DNA of 18,999 nucleotides from CAZSVI01 sp964610205 (GTDB lineage Bacteria; Bacillota; Clostridia; DSM-8532): positions 1 to 18,999 of the forward strand of contig CAZSVI010000075.1 of NCBI GenBank assembly GCA_964610205.1. The letters run 5' to 3'. The stretch's first letter is position 1, and every line of letters begins with the position of its first letter. The translations under genes were made by a program, and so were the position numbers. Positions 1 to 7,718 of the stretch are shown piece after piece. The notes beneath the pieces are model-generated. The model had not been told where the DNA came from, did no database searches, and saw only the letters and a list, made by a program, of their open reading frames with translations.

Positions 1-1
1 G

Positions 2-634
2 GTTGCGCTTGCCCGGGCAATCGCAAAAATGCCTCAGATTTTTCTTATGGATGAACCGCTTTCAAATCTGGACGCAAAGCTTAGATCTGAAATGCGTACG
101 GAGCTTATTCAGCTTCATCAGAACCTGAAATCAACATTTATATATGTCACTCATGACCAGATCGAAGCTATGACAATGGGTGATAATATCGTTGTTATGA
201 ACGAGGGGCAAATAATGCAGTATGGAACGCCGACTGAAATTCACAACAACCCGTCTTGTGTGTTTGTGGCGAAATTTATCGGCGACCCGGGAATGAATAT
301 AGTCGCTGTCAGTGAAGAGTATTCCATAGGCTTCAGGCCGAGAGACGTCCTATTCGACCGCGGTATGGAAAACGGCCAGGGCATAGTCATTAAGGGCAAA
401 ATACTGACCTATGAAAATCATGGTTCAGAGTATTTGTACTATGTGGAATTCAGCGGAAGGACTGTTTTCCTGAAAGAGCTGTCAAAGACACAAAGGGCAA
501 TCGGAAGCGAAATTATTTTTACCATTACAAAGGAGAATATCTGCGTTTTTGATAAGGATGAGTCAAGAATACGTGACAGGAATGTGATTGAGAGGTCTTA
601 TGGAGAATTTAAAAAGAGTTGGAGCAGTTTATAA
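2..634 (+). CDS. ABC transporter ATP-binding protein, MalK/UgpC type (5' truncated by window edge)
   Basis: Cytoplasmic ATPase subunit that would power the two permeases downstream. The reading frame is open from base 2, so the gene starts outside the window; Walker A and most of the LSGGQ signature are missing. The visible part begins with VALARAIA, which normally follows the signature, then Walker B with catalytic Glu and D-loop (IFLMDEPLSNLD) and the switch His (YVTHDQ). After about 85 residues comes IGDPGMN and a C-terminal segment of roughly 110 residues fitting the TOBE/regulatory domain of sugar-importer ATPases. It overlaps the next gene by about 35 bases, which implies translational coupling. 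The MalK/UgpC (CUT1) assignment rests on the downstream two-permease plus lipoprotein set. The substrate cannot be read from this subunit. Confidence 0.9.
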   Translation, partial: VALARAIAKMPQIFLMDEPLSNLDAKLRSEMRTELIQLHQNLKSTFIYVTHDQIEAMTMGDNIVVMNEGQIMQYGTPTEIHNNPSCVFVAKFIGDPGMNIVAVSEEYSIGFRPRDVLFDRGMENGQGIVIKGKILTYENHGSEYLYYVEFSGRTVFLKELSKTQRAIGSEIIFTITKENICVFDKDESRIRDRNVIERSYGEFKKSWSSL

Positions 635-1742
635 CGGATTTTGCAGCAAGATAGATAAGCATAGAGAGGCAATCAAAGAATATTCCAGAACTCGTCCTGC
701 CGGTTTCCGGGAGCTTATTTTAAAAGAAAAGCGGGAAATACAACGGCTGAAAACAGGGCGGAGGGAATATAGAGGTACGCTGTCAAAAGAAGAACTTGAC
801 GCTTACAATGATTATCGCGGAATACGCTTTGACGTTAAGCGGTGTGAGATACTGAAAAAAGCCGATAAGGTGGAGGCCAGGATCTTCAAAAAGCTGAATC
901 CCGCTTATATCTATATGATCCCTGCGGCATTCGGCGCGATATTTTTTACAATTCTGCCTTTTATTTTTATGATTGTCGGCTCGTTTTTCAAGGTAGATCT
1001 GGTTAGCTTGAATCAATCGGAATTTAGAGGGCTGTGGAATTTTGAAATGATTTTTACGAGGGATACGCAGTTCGTTCAGGCAATCCGGAATACAATCATA
1101 TTCGCGTTTATGACAGTTATCATGCTGATGGTCATCACCGTCCTCATGGCGGCGTGGCTTTCAAAAAATACAAAAGTGCACAACTTTGCACAGACGCTGA
1201 TTTTTACTCCGCACATATCTTCGATGGTTGCGGTTTCGATTCTATGGGTGCTAATGCTTGATCCACAGGGTATTATCAACCAGATATTAGCGATATTCGG
1301 TGTCCATGGGTTTAATTGGCTGATGAACACCAGGACCTCTCTACTATCGGTGGCAATGGTTGCGGTATGGAAGTCAATTGGATATTATGTTTTGATCATC
1401 ATTTCAGGCCTTCAATCCATACCGCCTGATGTCTATGAAGCTGCGAAACTGGATAAGGCAAGCAAGTCCAGGGTGTTTGTAAAAATTACTCTTCCTCTCC
1501 TGTCGCCAACCCTGCTGTTTGTTTTTATTATGAAATTTATCAACTCGTTTAAGGCTTTTGCGGCAATTGACCTGATGACTCAGGGAGGGCCTCAGGGTTC
1601 TTCAATGGTTCTTGGGTACTGGATTTACAATGCGGGCAGAGTTAAGTTCAACTATGGGTTTGCCATGGCGGGTTCAATTGTTTTAACATTTATTGTTGCA
1701 GCATTTACGATTGCCGCCAACAAAGTTTTTAATAAGAAGTAA
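600..1742 (+). CDS. ABC sugar-type permease, MalF/UgpA-like, with long N-terminal extension
   Basis: Inner-membrane permease of a CUT1-type importer. I chose the ATG at 600, which has GAGAGG four bases upstream; an in-frame TTG at 588 is the alternative. The first ~100 residues are hydrophilic and Lys/Arg/Glu-rich, probably cytoplasmic and helical. Then come hydrophobic segments starting at YIYMIPAAFGAIFF. The coupling (EAA) loop is clear: EAAKLDKASKSRVFVKITLP, contacting the ATPase. The predicted length of 380 residues is longer than the usual ~300 for this family and the excess is the N-terminal extension, which I do not recognise as a domain. The gene overlaps the ATPase gene and precedes the second permease by 13 bases. 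Confidence 0.9.
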   Translation: MENLKRVGAVYNGFCSKIDKHREAIKEYSRTRPAGFRELILKEKREIQRLKTGRREYRGTLSKEELDAYNDYRGIRFDVKRCEILKKADKVEARIFKKLNPAYIYMIPAAFGAIFFTILPFIFMIVGSFFKVDLVSLNQSEFRGLWNFEMIFTRDTQFVQAIRNTIIFAFMTVIMLMVITVLMAAWLSKNTKVHNFAQTLIFTPHISSMVAVSILWVLMLDPQGIINQILAIFGVHGFNWLMNTRTSLLSVAMVAVWKSIGYYVLIIISGLQSIPPDVYEAAKLDKASKSRVFVKITLPLLSPTLLFVFIMKFINSFKAFAAIDLMTQGGPQGSSMVLGYWIYNAGRVKFNYGFAMAGSIVLTFIVAAFTIAANKVFNKK

Positions 1743-1755
1743 GGGGTATCACAAA

Positions 1756-2682
1756 ATGGAACTTCAGAAATTATCTTTTGGTACGGCGGCATATATCGCT
1801 AAGCATGTTGAGGAAACCAGAAAATTTCTTTTTGTAAACAAGCTGAAAAAGCGTTTAAAATATGTGCTGAAGATATTAAACTATATTTTATTGATAGGAA
1901 CCGGGCTCTTCTTTGTTTACCCCTTTACCTGGATGGCTTCGATGTCGCTTCGCCCGCTTGTTGAGGCATTATCCTTCGATCCCGGACTGGTTGTAAATAA
2001 CCCTCAATGGAATAATTATCTTTACGCCTGGAATCAAGCACGGATATCCCACTATGTCGGAAACTCCATGAAATATTCCGCGCTTGTCATCGGACTTCAA
2101 TATCTTGCGATTATTCCTGCGGCATACGGCTTTGCCACAATGGAGTTTAAAGGCAAAAAGTTTATATGGGCTACGAAATACCTTGGGATGATGCTGCCGG
2201 CCGAGGCAACCCTTATACCTGTTTATTACTTTTACAGCAAGATGGGGCTTGTCGACACCTGGGGCGGACTGATATTGCCTTCGATGTTTTCAATGTTTGG
2301 AATTTACATGTTTATGAGCGCTTTCAAGCAGATCCCTCAGGAAATCATTGAGGCGGCAAAAATGGACAAGGCGAAAAACCGGATAATCATGCTTAAAATA
2401 ATGGTACCGATGGTGGCGCCTGTGGTGGTTGCACACCTGATCATTTCGTTTATAAGTAATTGGAATGAATATTATTGGGTACTCGTAATGACAAACTCAG
2501 AGTCTGTGAGAACCCTTCCCGTGGCTTTAAGAGGTCTGCTTCAGGTGGATGAGGGCGTGCCTGCGTGGAATGTGGTTATGGCGGGTACAATGATACAATT
2601 GGCTCCGATACTGCTCATGTATATCTTTGCAAGCGGAAAAGTGAAGACGGCCATGATGGGAAGCAATAGAAAGGGAAAGTAA
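1756..2682 (+). CDS. ABC sugar-type permease, MalG/UgpE-like
   Basis: Second inner-membrane permease of the importer. The ATG at 1756 is preceded by AAGGGG at 1741-1746, giving 308 residues. An upstream in-frame ATG at 1693 lies inside the previous gene, has no ribosome binding site and is rejected. The N-terminus is a short cytoplasmic stretch, then a first membrane helix around YILLIGTGLFFVYPF, and a MetI-like core. The EAA loop reads EAAKMDKAKNRIIMLKIMVP. The protein ends GSNRKGK, close to the usual MalG-type end. Pairing of two different permeases directly followed by a binding lipoprotein is the standard CUT1 layout. Confidence 0.92.
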   Translation: MELQKLSFGTAAYIAKHVEETRKFLFVNKLKKRLKYVLKILNYILLIGTGLFFVYPFTWMASMSLRPLVEALSFDPGLVVNNPQWNNYLYAWNQARISHYVGNSMKYSALVIGLQYLAIIPAAYGFATMEFKGKKFIWATKYLGMMLPAEATLIPVYYFYSKMGLVDTWGGLILPSMFSMFGIYMFMSAFKQIPQEIIEAAKMDKAKNRIIMLKIMVPMVAPVVVAHLIISFISNWNEYYWVLVMTNSESVRTLPVALRGLLQVDEGVPAWNVVMAGTMIQLAPILLMYIFASGKVKTAMMGSNRKGK

Positions 2683-2721
2683 ATCCTGCAGTAAAAAATA
2701 ATATAAATGGAGGGAAAAAAC

Positions 2722-4224
2722 ATGAAACATTCAAGGAAAATTATCACCACACTTCTGGCGCTGACAATGCTGTTGGCATTAGCGGCTTGCGGGTCGTTCA
2801 TCGGGGTTGACGCGGAGAAGTCTCCTGCGGAGACAACCGCGGCCGCAGTGGTTAACGAAGGGGAGCCACCTGCTGAAACAAACGGGAAGGAACCGCCGTC
2901 CGAATGGGTTGACGGAGAGTTGTATCCCTCTGACAAGGCATGGGAAATTCTCAATGCAAAAAACACCGAACAGGTAAATATTACAATATGGATACCCAAC
3001 TCGGCTACCTCATCTATGGGTGTGTCAATTGGTGAGCTTGCGGAAAAATATAACGGCGAGCAGGCACAAAAATATTCAGGCAGGAACATAAGTGTTACCG
3101 TTGAGTATCAGGACACCTCCGGCGCATTGAACACAAAGCTTCAAGCTGCAATCCTCGCAGGCAATAATCCGGTTATCTCTGCGGTAGGCGTATCCTCCGT
3201 ACCGCTCTATGAGTCAAAGGCGGTTGATCTGAGAAAAGTATATACTTATGAAGAGATTCAAAGCCTCAATCAGGGTTTGCTGCAATATTCACTCTATAAC
3301 GGTAAGTTTATGCTCATTCCATACTTCCCGAGCGCCAGCAATATTCTGATAGCAAACAAGACACTGATAGAATCCAAAGGCTTTACGCTGCCCACCCCCG
3401 GTTCAATCATTGATGATCCCGACAATTCCAACTGGACATGGGATGAGTTCAAGAAAATTGCGGTGGGCGTCACATCGATTGATGCTGCTGATGATGCTGA
3501 TAGCATATACGGTTTTGCATCAGGCAGCGTGGATCCTGTCGGAATGATGTTCCAGCAGGGAGGAAAGCTTTATAACGATACGGTTACGGCAATTGAATTT
3601 GACAAGGACGACAAGATTAAAACAGGATTGGAATTCTGGCGTTCGCTTGTGACCGACGGAGCTATGAGAAATCCGAATTCGAGAGCAAACCACGGCACAA
3701 TTATCACTTCCGAATTTTATACAGGCAACGTCGGAATGATCTTCACAACCTCTTCAAATTTGACAACAATGACAACTAAGGCTAAAGAAGCGGGTTTTGA
3801 AATCGAGGTTATGCCTTTTCCTAAAAAGACATCCTTTTTTACAAATCAAGGCGGTTCGGGTATAATTATTCTTGACAATAAACCTCAGAAAGAAATTGAG
3901 GCCTGCGCAGACTTCTTAAGGTGGCTTACACAGCCGGGGAATGTTGCGTATATGTGCTCAAAGTCCGGTTATCTGCCGGTCAACCCCAAAGCTACCGATG
4001 AGCCTGAACTGCTTACTATCTATGAAGAAATACCTGCATTGAAGACGGCCGCGGAATATATGATGTTCGGAATCAGGTCTCCGCAGGGGAAAGCAAAAGC
4101 GGCTGCCGACAAGAAAGTTAACGATTATGCCAAGCAGATTTGGTCAGAGCCTGACAAGTCAATCGACGCAATCGTTACCGAACTGATAAATGAAGCTGAT
4201 TATGAGATAGAGGCAAATAAGTAA
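2722..4224 (+). CDS. Extracellular solute-binding lipoprotein (family 1 type)
   Basis: Substrate-capturing lipoprotein of the importer, anchored outside the membrane. The start is ATG 2722, which has GGAGGG at 2710-2715; the ATG at 2707 lies upstream of that site and is unlikely. The signal peptide has basic residues, a hydrophobic core, then lipobox LALAAC with the lipidated Cys at residue 23. A Thr/Glu/Pro/Ala-rich linker of about 40 residues follows, then the folded binding domain of the roughly 500-residue protein. Motifs typical of sugar-binding proteins include the NWTWDEFKKIA segment. The ligand is unknown. The stop codon overlaps the ATG of the next gene by one base, so the dehydrogenase is translationally coupled. 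Confidence 0.92.
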   Translation: MKHSRKIITTLLALTMLLALAACGSFIGVDAEKSPAETTAAAVVNEGEPPAETNGKEPPSEWVDGELYPSDKAWEILNAKNTEQVNITIWIPNSATSSMGVSIGELAEKYNGEQAQKYSGRNISVTVEYQDTSGALNTKLQAAILAGNNPVISAVGVSSVPLYESKAVDLRKVYTYEEIQSLNQGLLQYSLYNGKFMLIPYFPSASNILIANKTLIESKGFTLPTPGSIIDDPDNSNWTWDEFKKIAVGVTSIDAADDADSIYGFASGSVDPVGMMFQQGGKLYNDTVTAIEFDKDDKIKTGLEFWRSLVTDGAMRNPNSRANHGTIITSEFYTGNVGMIFTTSSNLTTMTTKAKEAGFEIEVMPFPKKTSFFTNQGGSGIIILDNKPQKEIEACADFLRWLTQPGNVAYMCSKSGYLPVNPKATDEPELLTIYEEIPALKTAAEYMMFGIRSPQGKAKAAADKKVNDYAKQIWSEPDKSIDAIVTELINEADYEIEANK

Positions 4225-5531
4225 TGCGAAAAGATGATGGCCCAATCACTTTTTCGGTGATAGGTTTGGGTGGACGCGGAAGCGTCTACCTAAACGCATT
4301 GGAAGAGAGTTTTAAAGGAAACTATACCCTTGCGGCGATAGCCGAACCTGCAAAGTTAAAGCAGGTGTGGATAAAGGAAAAGTACAATCTTCCGGAGAAC
4401 CGGATTTTTGACACCGACGAAGCCTTTCTTGAACAAGAAAGGATCTCGGATGTGGTTATTGTGTCGACACAGGATAAACTCCATAAAAGTGAAGTAATAA
4501 AGCTTCTTGACAAAGGATATGATATCATATTGGAAAAGCCCATCTCCACAAATCTTGACGATGTTGTGGAAATATACGGCCATGCAAAGAAGCATCCCCG
4601 TCAGATTGTTGTGGTGTGTCATGTACTTAGATACACCTTGTTTTTCAACACAATAAAGAACATTATTGAGTCAAGGGAGATTGGCGATGTGATGACAATA
4701 GCCCACAATGAGAACATCGGCTATTATCACTTTGCACACAGCTATGTGAGAGGATCATGGAATAATTCCGCCGTCAGCGCCCCTCTTATTGTGACAAAGA
4801 GCTGCCACGACATGGATATTCTGCTCTATCTTCTTGGCGGTAAGCATGCAAAACGAGTTTCATCCTTCGGCGAATTATCATATTTTAACAAAAAGAATTT
4901 TGACGGGGATAAAATGGCGGATTACTGTGTGGATTGCAAGGTTGAAAACGATTGTCCATATTCCGCCATGAAGATTTATAGAGGGAATAAAATCAAGTCG
5001 GTTGTATTCGACCTGTCGGACATGAAAAAAATACGCAAAAATCTCGGTTCTTCAAGATTTGGGCGCTGCGTTTTTCACTGTGACAACAATGTAGTGGACC
5101 ATCAATCTACGATTATAGAGTTTGACAATGGCATAACCGCAGCCTTTTCGCTAAGCGCTTTCACAGCCAAGGTTAACAGGACCCTGAAGGTTACCTGCGA
5201 AAGAGGAGAGATAAGAGCAGCTGAAAAGCCTTATGTAGTCGAGGTTAGCAATTTTCTGACAGGTGAAACCAGGAAAATCGATTTAAATATCACAGAAAGC
5301 GGACATGGCGGCGGGGATAAGAGATTTATCGCGGATTTTATGCGGGCGTACCAAAATGGTGAAATGTTCGCTTCGACGCTGGAACAGTCTATTGAATCAC
5401 ATGTTATGGCATTCCTTGCAGAAAAGTCAAGGACAGAGGGCGGAATTCCGCAAACCGTTTCCGGTCACTATATAAAAACTTTAATCAAAACACCCGTTAA
5501 GAACTCTGCTTCTAATGGATTTGAAGGATAA
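4224..5531 (+). CDS. Gfo/Idh/MocA-family NAD(P)-dependent oxidoreductase
   Basis: Cytoplasmic dehydrogenase, probably acting on a sugar, cyclitol or derivative brought in by the transporter. The N-terminal Rossmann fold has the dinucleotide motif GLGGRG at residues 14-19. The catalytic-lysine motif EKP is at residues 104-106, and the C-terminal domain has TKSCHDMD around residue 195. Two cysteine groups stand out: CVDCKVENDC at 235-244 and RCVFHC at 281-286. I recall similar clusters in a Firmicute subfamily of these enzymes; a metal or structural role is inference. Length (435 residues) is at the upper end for the family. The start overlaps the lipoprotein stop by one base (TAATG) and the next gene follows six bases after the stop. 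The substrate is not determinable. Confidence 0.88.
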   Translation: MRKDDGPITFSVIGLGGRGSVYLNALEESFKGNYTLAAIAEPAKLKQVWIKEKYNLPENRIFDTDEAFLEQERISDVVIVSTQDKLHKSEVIKLLDKGYDIILEKPISTNLDDVVEIYGHAKKHPRQIVVVCHVLRYTLFFNTIKNIIESREIGDVMTIAHNENIGYYHFAHSYVRGSWNNSAVSAPLIVTKSCHDMDILLYLLGGKHAKRVSSFGELSYFNKKNFDGDKMADYCVDCKVENDCPYSAMKIYRGNKIKSVVFDLSDMKKIRKNLGSSRFGRCVFHCDNNVVDHQSTIIEFDNGITAAFSLSAFTAKVNRTLKVTCERGEIRAAEKPYVVEVSNFLTGETRKIDLNITESGHGGGDKRFIADFMRAYQNGEMFASTLEQSIESHVMAFLAEKSRTEGGIPQTVSGHYIKTLIKTPVKNSASNGFEG

Positions 5532-5537
5532 TGTAAA

Positions 5538-6056
5538 ATGGATATCGAATATGAAGCGGCTCAAATATCAAGACGAATAGGTGGGTTTATCATTGATTTT
5601 ATTGCAGTCTTTTTGCTGTGGTATCTTCTCACTCAAAGTGATTTGAATAAGGTAAATTCGGTAATGAAAACTCTGGATCCCGGCATAGATGGATCGGCGG
5701 ATATTTTTGCCGAGGAGGTTATCAGATTATACGTCGCTTTTATTCTCAAACTCATTTTTGTGAAAACCCTGTATTACACGTTTGTACCTGCTGTCATCGG
5801 CAGGGGAAAAACAATCGGCAAGTTAGCCTTCGGAATAAGCATGCTTGATGCCGAAACATTAAAAGAGGTTGCTCCTGTAAAGCTGATGTTAAGAGAGTTT
5901 GTGCTCAGGTGCCTCTTTGAGACGCTTTTTGTCATTCCGGCTTTCGTATCGGTTTTCCTGGTGCTTCTAACGAAAAAAGCAACGGCAATTCATGACCTTT
6001 GGGCAAAAACAGTGGTGATCAGGGATTCGTCCTTTATTTATGATGAAGATGAATGA
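5538..6056 (+). CDS. RDD family membrane protein
   Basis: Small integral membrane protein of 172 residues. The N-terminus RRIGGFIIDFIAVFLLWY carries the Arg and Asp in the first helix that define the RDD family. A central RGKTIGKLAFGISMLD and the terminal AIHDLWAKTVVI also match the family layout. About three or four hydrophobic segments are visible, around residues 13-31, 60-80 and 120-145. The ATG has AAGGA about nine bases upstream. RDD proteins are mostly uncharacterised; some are reported to affect ion transport. Its place inside a sugar-importer operon between a dehydrogenase and a phosphoesterase is unusual, and I infer no specific function. Confidence 0.82.
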   Translation: MDIEYEAAQISRRIGGFIIDFIAVFLLWYLLTQSDLNKVNSVMKTLDPGIDGSADIFAEEVIRLYVAFILKLIFVKTLYYTFVPAVIGRGKTIGKLAFGISMLDAETLKEVAPVKLMLREFVLRCLFETLFVIPAFVSVFLVLLTKKATAIHDLWAKTVVIRDSSFIYDEDE

Positions 6057-6119
6057 GTATGTTTCTGCTGCCTCTTCGGAATACGCCGGAAAATCTTAAC
6101 GGAAATCGGAAGGTGAAAA

Positions 6120-7370
6120 ATGAACGAAAAAAAGGTTATATACATTAATTTGGACGGGTTTTCATACTCGTATTTTGAGATGCTGAGAAAAAACGGCGGC
6201 GCACAGGGCTTTTGTGAACTGGCACGTGAAGGGATACTCTTCAAAAACTTGCGCAGCGGTCTGGTTTCAATCACAAATCCGATGCAGAGTTCGATTTTGT
6301 CAGGAGCCTGGAGCAACAAGACTCACAATTTTTATCAGCACTATGATCCTGAAACGAGGAAAGTCGTCAAGCACTACCGCACATTTGACGCCGAAAACAT
6401 AGCCGAAGTTTTTATTAACAACAATAAAAAAGCAGTGGCTATACACCAGTTCATGTTGGAAAATAATCCCTGCAGGGAGGGCGAGTTTGACCGTGCGTAT
6501 ATAAAATCCGGCATTTCCCGCAGTACCTATACGGAGCGCTTTGCTATATTAAAGAAGTTGGTGCTGAAGGAACCTGTAAAATCAGGTGAGGTATATTTCA
6601 CATATGACGAATTTCCAGACTTTGTGGCATTGTACATCGACGATCTGGATTCTCTTGGCCACAACAACGACTATGACGGATATCCAAAAAGGCGTACGCC
6701 TGAAGAAAGGTATGCCGACATAGAAAAACGACTAAAAGGCATTCAATCGGAGATAGTTTCCTTTGTAGACTTATGTAAGACAGAGGGAATTTATAAACAA
6801 CTCCTGATCCTGATAACAACGGATCACGGCATGACTCCTTTTTTTGGAAAATCAAAGCTGCCGGATCTTATACGAGAGATCAATGCATTGGGAATAAGAG
6901 CGGATACTCCCTATACCGTTGATAACAAAACGCAGATTGTAGCGCTGCCTTATACGATCGAATGCGCGCTGTATTATCAAAAATCACTGCTGGCTGAGAA
7001 AGAAGACATGCTTACAACACTTCTTAATTCACTTAATTATGCAGAGAGAGTATTCACAAAACCGCAAATGATTAGTGAGTTTGGCTTTGACGAAAGGGGA
7101 CCCTGTTTTTTGCTGTCGCCAAAATACGGTATGCATTTTTATCACCGCGATTTAGACGAATCATATTATGGTGCGGGCCACGATTCCTTCAACGAAACCT
7201 CGCAGCATATTTTCGGTTTGCTTCTCGGCGAAAATGTTTTACCCTCGGAATATGATGAAAAGGTATATGCCATAGACCTTCTTCCCGGAGTGTTAAAGCA
7301 TGCCAACGGGCTTAAAATGAAAGACGCGACAGGAAGAGTTTTTGAAAATTGGTTTATCAAACGCCCCTAA
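6120..7370 (+). CDS. Alkaline-phosphatase-superfamily phosphodiesterase/phosphatase (type I phosphodiesterase/NPP-like)
   Basis: Metal-dependent hydrolase of phosphoester (or phosphonate) bonds. Residues fitting the two-metal site of the NPP/phosphonoacetate-hydrolase branch are all present: Asp12 (INLDGF), nucleophile candidate Thr52 (ITNPMQSSILSG), Asp177 and His181 (DSLGH), Asp235-His236 (TTDHGM) and His354 (GAGHDSF). No signal peptide is seen, so it should be cytoplasmic and act on an imported compound. GGAAGGTG lies just before the ATG. It is last in the ABC-transporter operon, which suggests the transported solute is a phosphodiester or phosphorylated sugar/polyol. The last five codons and the stop lie within the left arm of a 16-bp inverted repeat (7353-7368 with 7436-7451). 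The exact substrate is unknown. Confidence 0.86.
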   Translation: MNEKKVIYINLDGFSYSYFEMLRKNGGAQGFCELAREGILFKNLRSGLVSITNPMQSSILSGAWSNKTHNFYQHYDPETRKVVKHYRTFDAENIAEVFINNNKKAVAIHQFMLENNPCREGEFDRAYIKSGISRSTYTERFAILKKLVLKEPVKSGEVYFTYDEFPDFVALYIDDLDSLGHNNDYDGYPKRRTPEERYADIEKRLKGIQSEIVSFVDLCKTEGIYKQLLILITTDHGMTPFFGKSKLPDLIREINALGIRADTPYTVDNKTQIVALPYTIECALYYQKSLLAEKEDMLTTLLNSLNYAERVFTKPQMISEFGFDERGPCFLLSPKYGMHFYHRDLDESYYGAGHDSFNETSQHIFGLLLGENVLPSEYDEKVYAIDLLPGVLKHANGLKMKDATGRVFENWFIKRP

Positions 7371-7451
7371 GATTGCCTCTATAGGCGGGAGATAAACCGA
7401 TTACAGCTTCAGTGGCGGGTACAATCCCCCACTGAAGGGGCGTTTGATAAA
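7353..7451. repeat. Structured palindromic element spanning the phosphoesterase stop codon
   Basis: A perfect 16-bp inverted repeat: TTTATCAAACGCCCCT at 7353-7368 and its exact reverse complement at 7436-7451. Inside are a small hairpin, GCCTctatAGGC near 7375-7386, and a stronger one. The latter pairs CTTCAGTGG plus GGG (7407-7419, one bulged C) with CCC plus CCACTGAAG (7426-7437) around the loop TACAAT. No U-tract follows, so this is not a standard terminator. It may be a folded RNA, an end of a vanished insertion element or a 3' UTR structure. I cannot tell which. Confidence 0.7.
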
Positions 7452-7540
7452 ACGCTCGCGGCACGTTGCACACAAAACGCGTTATGTAGGCGCTAAAGCG
7501 CCCGCGTTTTGGCACGCAATTTGCTCAAGCGCTCATTGAA
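7446..7540 (+). repeat. 95-bp interspersed repeat, copy 1
   Basis: Begins GATAAAACGC and ends GCTCATTGAA. By ungapped hand alignment it matches the reverse complement of 10561-10655 at 76 of 95 positions. Its core is an extended hairpin: CAAAACGCG (7473-7481), then GGCGCT-AA-AGCGCC, then CGCGTTTTG (7503-7511). Differences between the copies are concentrated in the loops and the centre, with most of the outer stem conserved. It overlaps the right arm of the preceding palindrome by a few bases. Confidence 0.82.
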
Positions 7541-7598
7541 ATAAATTAAAATTGAAGCCTATTGAGGTGGGGAACATCTTATCCCTCGTTAAAATTTT

Positions 7599-7634
7599 AT
7601 GAGGAAGCGGTTATTACCAATCCCTCATTTTTTT
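7599..7634 (+). terminator. Rho-independent terminator
   Basis: ATGAGG (7599-7604) pairs with CCTCAT (7623-7628), with an inner GGT-tatt-ACC helix, followed directly by a run of seven T. It would end transcription from the ABC/phosphoesterase operon about 230 bases after its last stop, before the RpiR gene. An alternative pairing of the upstream CCCTC (about 7583-7587) with GAGG would compete with it, so conditional read-through is possible but unproven. The rest of 7541-7718 holds only AT-rich DNA and the RpiR ribosome binding site. Confidence 0.6.
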
Positions 7635-7718
7635 GCATAAATTTTATACAATTTACAGATAAATCTAAAGGATTCCTGTATAAATATGTGGTAAAATAGC
7701 AGAAGAGAGGTGATATAA

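Noticed and set aside
2541..3089. 182-codon open frame on the - strand
   Set aside because: Antisense to the end of the second permease and the start of the lipoprotein gene, which both have clear motifs and start sites; Ser/Ala-rich product with no recognisable domain.
7407..7437. Rho-independent terminator of the phosphoesterase operon
   Set aside because: The hairpin is strong but followed by GGGGCG rather than a T run; the ATGAGG/CCTCAT hairpin with seven T at 7599-7634 is the better candidate.
7353..7540. CRISPR array or tRNA gene in the palindromic region
   Set aside because: No regularly spaced direct repeats and no tRNA-like cloverleaf with T-loop sequence; structures are nested inverted repeats instead.
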